Assembly: GCA_903875465.1 (NCBI GenBank) | Contig: CAIQWB010000038.1 | Span: forward strand, 62,001 to 126,000 | Reading direction: 5' to 3' | DNA length: 64,000 bases | Source of the DNA: an uncultured Verrucomicrobia subdivision 3 bacterium | Lineage (GTDB): Bacteria; Verrucomicrobiota; Verrucomicrobiia; Limisphaerales; UBA11358 | In this document: positions 60,591 through 64,000 of the stretch, piece after piece | How positions within the stretch are numbered: the stretch's first letter is position 1 | Layout of the letters: each line of letters opens with the position of its first letter | The notes under the pieces: generated by a model | Database searches by the model: none | Told to the model about the DNA's origin: nothing | What the model saw: the letters and a program-made list of their open reading frames with translations, nothing else | Made by a program: the position numbers and the translations under genes

Positions 60591-61970
60591 CTATTTACCC
60601 AAACAAAACTGGCTAAAAATAGAATCCAGCAAATCTTCGGTGGTGGTTTTGCCCACAATTTCACCCACCGCATGAACGGCGATGCGCAATTCTGCCGCCG
60701 CTAGTTCCAAGGTTTCATCGGCTCGCAATACGGCCACGGTGCGCTGGGTGGCCAGCCGGGCCCGACCCAAAGCTTCCTGATGCCGGGAATTGATCATGAC
60801 CTGAAACATCTCGGCCTCCAGTTTCCCCGACCACGTCAGGGCCTTGATGGCATCCTTCAGCGGCTCAATCCCCTGCCCCGTCGTGCAACTCACCTCCACG
60901 ATCGTGATCCCGCAGGTCACCAACCCGGCCGGCAGGATCAATTGCCGTGGCAAATCGAGTTTGTTGAGCACCAGGATTCGTTGTTTGTCCCCGAACTCGG
61001 TAAAGTAAGCCTCATCCGCCGGCGTGAGGGGCTGGCTCGCGTCCAGCAAATGCAAAATAAATTCTGCCCGCGTCAAGGATTCGCGACTGCGCCGAATGCC
61101 TTCGCGTTCAATGGCATCCTGGGCTTCGCGCAACCCGGCCGTGTCGACAAAAATCACCGGCACCCCGCGAATATTGGCCGTTTCCTCAATCGTGTCGCGG
61201 GTGGTCCCGGCAATGGGCGAGACGATGGCCCGATCATGTCCCAGCAACTGGTTGAGCAGGCTGGATTTACCGGCATTGGGCCGGCCCACAATCGCCGCCC
61301 GGATACCCTGCCGCAAGATCTGACCTTCGTTCGCCGTCCGCAGTAATTCCTCCATGAACGCCACACCCCGTTCCAGCCGGGCGATCAATTGACTGCGGGT
61401 GTCCGGAGAAATATCCTCATCGGGAAAATCAATGTGCGCTTCCACATGGGCGAGCGTCCGGATCATTTCATCCCGCAACTGATTGATGCGCTGGGAGAGT
61501 TTGCCGGCGAGTTGCTCGTTAGCCGCCTGCAAGGCCAGTTCGGTCCGGGAGTGAATCAAATCCGACACCGCCTCGGCCTGGGCCAGATCAATGCGGCCAT
61601 TCAGGAAGGCGCGCCGGGTGAATTCACCGGGACCCGCCAGGCGCGCGCCGTTTTCCAAAAGCGTGTCCAGCACCATTTTGGCTGGCAGAACCCCGCCATG
61701 GCAGGAAATTTCCACCGTGTCTTCGCGGGTAAAAGTGCGCGGGGCGCGCATTACCGCAACCAACACCTCATCGACCACCCGGCCGGTCCGGACAATATGA
61801 CCATAATGAAGGGTATGGGAGGCGGCAGCGCAAGGCGCGTGGGATTGGGCTCCCGCCGGAACAAAACTGCGGTCGGCAATCGGCAACGCTTGCGACCCGG
61901 ACAATCGAACCACCGCCAGACCGCCTTGCCCCAGGGGCGTGGCAATGGCGGCTATGGTGTCATCGTACAT
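60591..61970 (-). CDS. mnmE: tRNA uridine-5-carboxymethylaminomethyl modification GTPase
   Basis: This 459-residue MnmE works with MnmG to modify the wobble uridine of certain tRNAs. The N-terminal formyl-folate domain (about 1-120) begins 'DTIAAIATPLGQGGLAVVRLSG'. The central GTPase has G1 'GRPNAGKSS', G3 'DTAGLRE' and G4 'NKLD'. The C-terminus ends 'FCLGK', the essential Cys motif. Motifs and length are complete. It is cytoplasmic. A short hypothetical protein lies 18 nt upstream on the same strand. Confidence 0.96.
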   Translation of the reverse strand: MYDDTIAAIATPLGQGGLAVVRLSGSQALPIADRSFVPAGAQSHAPCAAASHTLHYGHIVRTGRVVDEVLVAVMRAPRTFTREDTVEISCHGGVLPAKMVLDTLLENGARLAGPGEFTRRAFLNGRIDLAQAEAVSDLIHSRTELALQAANEQLAGKLSQRINQLRDEMIRTLAHVEAHIDFPDEDISPDTRSQLIARLERGVAFMEELLRTANEGQILRQGIRAAIVGRPNAGKSSLLNQLLGHDRAIVSPIAGTTRDTIEETANIRGVPVIFVDTAGLREAQDAIEREGIRRSRESLTRAEFILHLLDASQPLTPADEAYFTEFGDKQRILVLNKLDLPRQLILPAGLVTCGITIVEVSCTTGQGIEPLKDAIKALTWSGKLEAEMFQVMINSRHQEALGRARLATQRTVAVLRADETLELAAAELRIAVHAVGEIVGKTTTEDLLDSIFSQFCLGK

Positions 61971-61988
61971 GATAAAACACCAACCGGC

Positions 61989-62246
61989 TCAGACGTGCCG
62001 GCAGTTGCCCGCCTGGTTTTCCGACTCGCGCCCTTGCAGAAATAACCGGGCCTTTTCGTAGCTTTTTTTGTGCATATAATGCAGCAGCGTCGGATCCGTC
62101 TGGCGCGGCAATTCGGCGGTCAAAGCATCCAAGCGGTCAAAGAGCGGCAACAAATTTGGTTTGGGGCGGACCGTGGCCATGGATTTGACCGCCAAATCCA
62201 GTTCCACCAGTGCTTTTAAAATATTTGATTCCAAGGATGAATCCAC
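61989..62246 (-). CDS. Small hypothetical protein upstream of mnmE
   Basis: This 85-residue, mostly helical protein of no recognised family has an acidic start and a 'LHYMHKKSYEKARLFLQGR' helix. It has no signal peptide. Its stop lies 18 nt before the mnmE start on the same strand, so it is probably co-transcribed. It is kept because its frame is well filled and its position in an operon is plausible. Confidence 0.6.
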   Translation of the reverse strand: MDSSLESNILKALVELDLAVKSMATVRPKPNLLPLFDRLDALTAELPRQTDPTLLHYMHKKSYEKARLFLQGRESENQAGNCRHV

Positions 62247-62356
62247 GGGGTAACCTTAACCGCTTCGGACGAAGGTGGCAAGGTGGAGGATTTAAACTGG
62301 AGGATTTAAACAGTGGCAGGAGCGTCATCCAGCGCCGGGCAGTCGCCGGTCGCCGG

Positions 62357-63082
62357 TTACTGGGGAGTCCGGGCATCTTGCAAAAATTGCGTATGGCCAT
62401 CGAGGAAGACCCGGCAGCGCCCCTTGGTGTGGGTGGTATGGCCGCTAAAACCTGCCGGCACCGTGGGCACGGTGTTCGGAAAATAAGGATCCACCGCGAG
62501 TTCAACATCGGCCACGCCATTGATGATGCCCACCGTGGGATCAAAGGTTATTTGCAAATCCGCCACCGCCCGCGTAATCGTTTTACCCCAAAAATCCTCC
62601 ACGCCCACCGGATCATCGGGCCGGTCAAAGCGCCAGGCCCAATAACGGCACAGCACGGCGTTCGTACTATTGGAGGTGGCCTGAGCGCATTGCAGGATAT
62701 TACCCACCGGGACCGACACGGCGGTCGGACAAACCCAAATGGTAACATTAGCGTTTTCATTTGAAAACACCCCCGCCGCCCAGCCAGCCCGGGGATCGGA
62801 GGGAGGCCAGGTGGTCCAAGGATGATAACCACCCGGCAGGCTGGATTTCAAATCCCGCCGGTCGGGAAAACGGTCGTTGTGGTCATTTAAATAAATCTGC
62901 GTGGCGAGGCCAATCTGGTTCAAATTGGCCAGACAGACGGCCCGCTGGCCGGTGGCTTTGGCCCGGGCCAGGGCGGGCAGCAGCAGAGCCGCCAGGATGG
63001 CAATTATGGCGATAACCACCAAGAGTTCAATCAAGGTAAAGCCGAGGCTGGGCTGTCGTCTGATCAAATCAGGAGGCCTCAT
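62357..63082 (-). CDS. Type II pseudopilin-like protein with H-X9-DG motif
   Basis: This 241-residue protein has the prepilin segment '[20 protein letters not shown]' (about residues 14-33), followed by the '[20 protein letters not shown]' region. The C-terminal '[12 protein letters not shown]' is an exact H-X9-DG motif, found in a large verrucomicrobial and planctomycete group. The gene overlaps the stop of the cytochrome-type gene by 4 nt (ATGA), so the two proteins are made together. The function of this group is unknown. Confidence 0.92.
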   Translation of the reverse strand: MRPPDLIRRQPSLGFTLIELLVVIAIIAILAALLLPALARAKATGQRAVCLANLNQIGLATQIYLNDHNDRFPDRRDLKSSLPGGYHPWTTWPPSDPRAGWAAGVFSNENANVTIWVCPTAVSVPVGNILQCAQATSNSTNAVLCRYWAWRFDRPDDPVGVEDFWGKTITRAVADLQITFDPTVGIINGVADVELAVDPYFPNTVPTVPAGFSGHTTHTKGRCRVFLDGHTQFLQDARTPQ

Positions 63083-64000
63083 GGCTGGCTGACGCGATAA
63101 AAGCGGAAGGGATAATTAGTGGCCTGCGGATCCAGCCAGATGAGGGGGTTGGTCAGGAGCAGGTTGGTGCTCACCGGGGTCCAGTTCAGGAAGTTGGTCG
63201 TGGCCTGCAACACATAATTGCTCCCCGGCGCGCCCGCAAAGCCCAGCTGCAACTGCCCGCCCGCCGACCACACCGGGTTGCTCAAGGTCAGCGGTTGCAC
63301 AAAGAACAGCCCGCTGGCCGCCACACTGTTGTTGTACCCCGTGCCATAGGCCGCCGCCGACACCAGCGCGTTGCTCCACACGTTAAAGCGCCCCGTGTAC
63401 ACCCACGAATTGGTCGTTGGGACCGTCCCATCCACCGTGTAGTAAATCGTCGCATTGGTCACCGGCTCCGCTAGCGTCACGCGCACCGTGCCCACATAAT
63501 CACCCCCGTCCGGAGTGATCACCGGCGGCGCCAGCGCCGGCGTCCCCGGCAGGCTGTTGATCCAGTCCGTCAGCACCTGCACCGCATTCGTGTCAATCAA
63601 GTTCCGGAAATCCGGCATCTGGATTTCCGGGTCCAGCGTGTTCACCCGCGCCACCAGCACCGACCGCCAGATATCCCCCGCCTTGACCACGCACGCGTTG
63701 TCCGAGATCCCCAAATTGAACGACGCCGGATAATTCGTAATATGCTGCTGCGCCAGCGGCGTGTCATACCGCGCATCCCACGTGATCCCCTGCCCGCCCG
63801 GTTGATGGCACGCCGCGCAATTCACGTCCAGATACGAACGCACCCGCTCCACCAATGCCGCACTCCCATTGGTCAGCGCCGTCAGGTGCGCATATCCCGC
63901 CAGATTGGTTTCGTTAAACGCCGGATTCAACAATCCCAGCCGGTTCAACGTCCGCAACTGGTTGTCCGTCACCCCCGTGGCCGGATACGTCAGCCGCCCG
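63079..64000 (-). CDS. Cytochrome c-type protein with chitobiase-like C-terminal domain (5' end outside window)
   Basis: The visible 307 residues are the C-terminal part of a secreted protein whose start lies beyond base 64000. A c-heme site ('[10 protein letters not shown]') sits within a '[14 protein letters not shown]...[10 protein letters not shown]' context typical of verrucomicrobial PQQ/cytochrome-type sugar-oxidising proteins. Next is a chitobiase/beta-hexosaminidase-type beta domain ('[16 protein letters not shown]'), and then a terminal domain ending 'FRFYRVSQP'. Sorbosone-dehydrogenase-like catalytic domains often precede this region, but none is visible here. The stop overlaps the downstream pseudopilin start. 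Confidence 0.82.
   Translation of the reverse strand, partial: GRLTYPATGVTDNQLRTLNRLGLLNPAFNETNLAGYAHLTALTNGSAALVERVRSYLDVNCAACHQPGGQGITWDARYDTPLAQQHITNYPASFNLGISDNACVVKAGDIWRSVLVARVNTLDPEIQMPDFRNLIDTNAVQVLTDWINSLPGTPALAPPVITPDGGDYVGTVRVTLAEPVTNATIYYTVDGTVPTTNSWVYTGRFNVWSNALVSAAAYGTGYNNSVAASGLFFVQPLTLSNPVWSAGGQLQLGFAGAPGSNYVLQATTNFLNWTPVSTNLLLTNPLIWLDPQATNYPFRFYRVSQP

Noticed and set aside
1-64000. CRISPR arrays, tRNA or rRNA genes, prophage or insertion sequences
   Set aside because: Reading the intergenic regions showed no regular direct-repeat/spacer array, no tRNA-like T-arm context and no transposase or phage genes.

Overview
The window looks like the chromosome of a Verrucomicrobiota bacterium, probably near the Pedosphaerales/Limisphaerales. 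This is inferred from gene content, not from a marker gene. The evidence is two short proteins with the type IV pilin-like N-terminus and the LARAK motif that are abundant in this phylum, a GloVer-repeat protein, secreted proteins ending in a 'FYR'-type C-terminal domain, an autotransporter-type beta-strand repeat giant, and many secreted plant-polysaccharide enzymes. No rRNA, tRNA, IS element, prophage or CRISPR array was found.

Layout. 1-7.2 kb is a pectin/arabinogalactan block: a DUF3494 protein, pectinesterase, GH2, a GH43-fold protein and a decayed GH43 pseudogene. 7.5-13.6 kb is housekeeping: DUF481, DJ-1/PfpI, DUF2905, a lone nuoA, a phosphohexomutase, a nitroreductase and a PBP4-type carboxypeptidase. 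13.6-15.8 kb holds a secreted alpha-galactosidase-like protein. 15.9-18.3 kb holds an Rrf2 regulator and an HtrA-like protease, bracketed by two collinear copies of a ~220-bp palindromic element. 18.4-28.4 kb has a KamA-family radical SAM enzyme, a Ski2-like helicase, a ribbon-helix-helix protein with a basic tail, a YiiX-like hydrolase, a GH51 arabinofuranosidase and an outer-membrane phospholipase. 28.7-32.9 kb is a membrane-bound [NiFe]-hydrogenase operon (hyaABCD) with the six-cysteine signature of oxygen tolerance. 33-42.2 kb has a GH44, a second ribbon-helix-helix protein, a GT39/GT2 pair, ComB, a large TPR protein and an A-type Fe-S carrier. 42.2-50.2 kb has an MgtA-type ATPase and a five-gene operon (GloVer protein, pseudopilin, DUF4920, PepSY-TM protein, diheme peroxidase). 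51.4-56.5 kb has a TPR protein, MtnA, a NiCoT transporter, RsmI, a membrane protein and PdxH. 56.5-64 kb has a GH43-LamG-beta-strand-repeat giant, MnmE, a second pseudopilin and a truncated cytochrome-type protein.

How they fit together. The CE8, GH2, GH36-like, GH43, GH44 and GH51 enzymes suggest aerobic growth on pectin, arabinan, galactan and xyloglucan. The hydrogenase would let the cell supplement respiration with hydrogen, and the NiCoT carrier could supply its nickel. The GT2/GT39 pair probably adds sugars to envelope glycans.

Two unusual features stand out. Many start codons lie only 6-12 nt after a recognisable sigma-70 -10 box and lack a Shine-Dalgarno sequence, which suggests widespread leaderless transcription. 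Two families of non-coding repeats (220 bp and 92 bp) also occur between genes.
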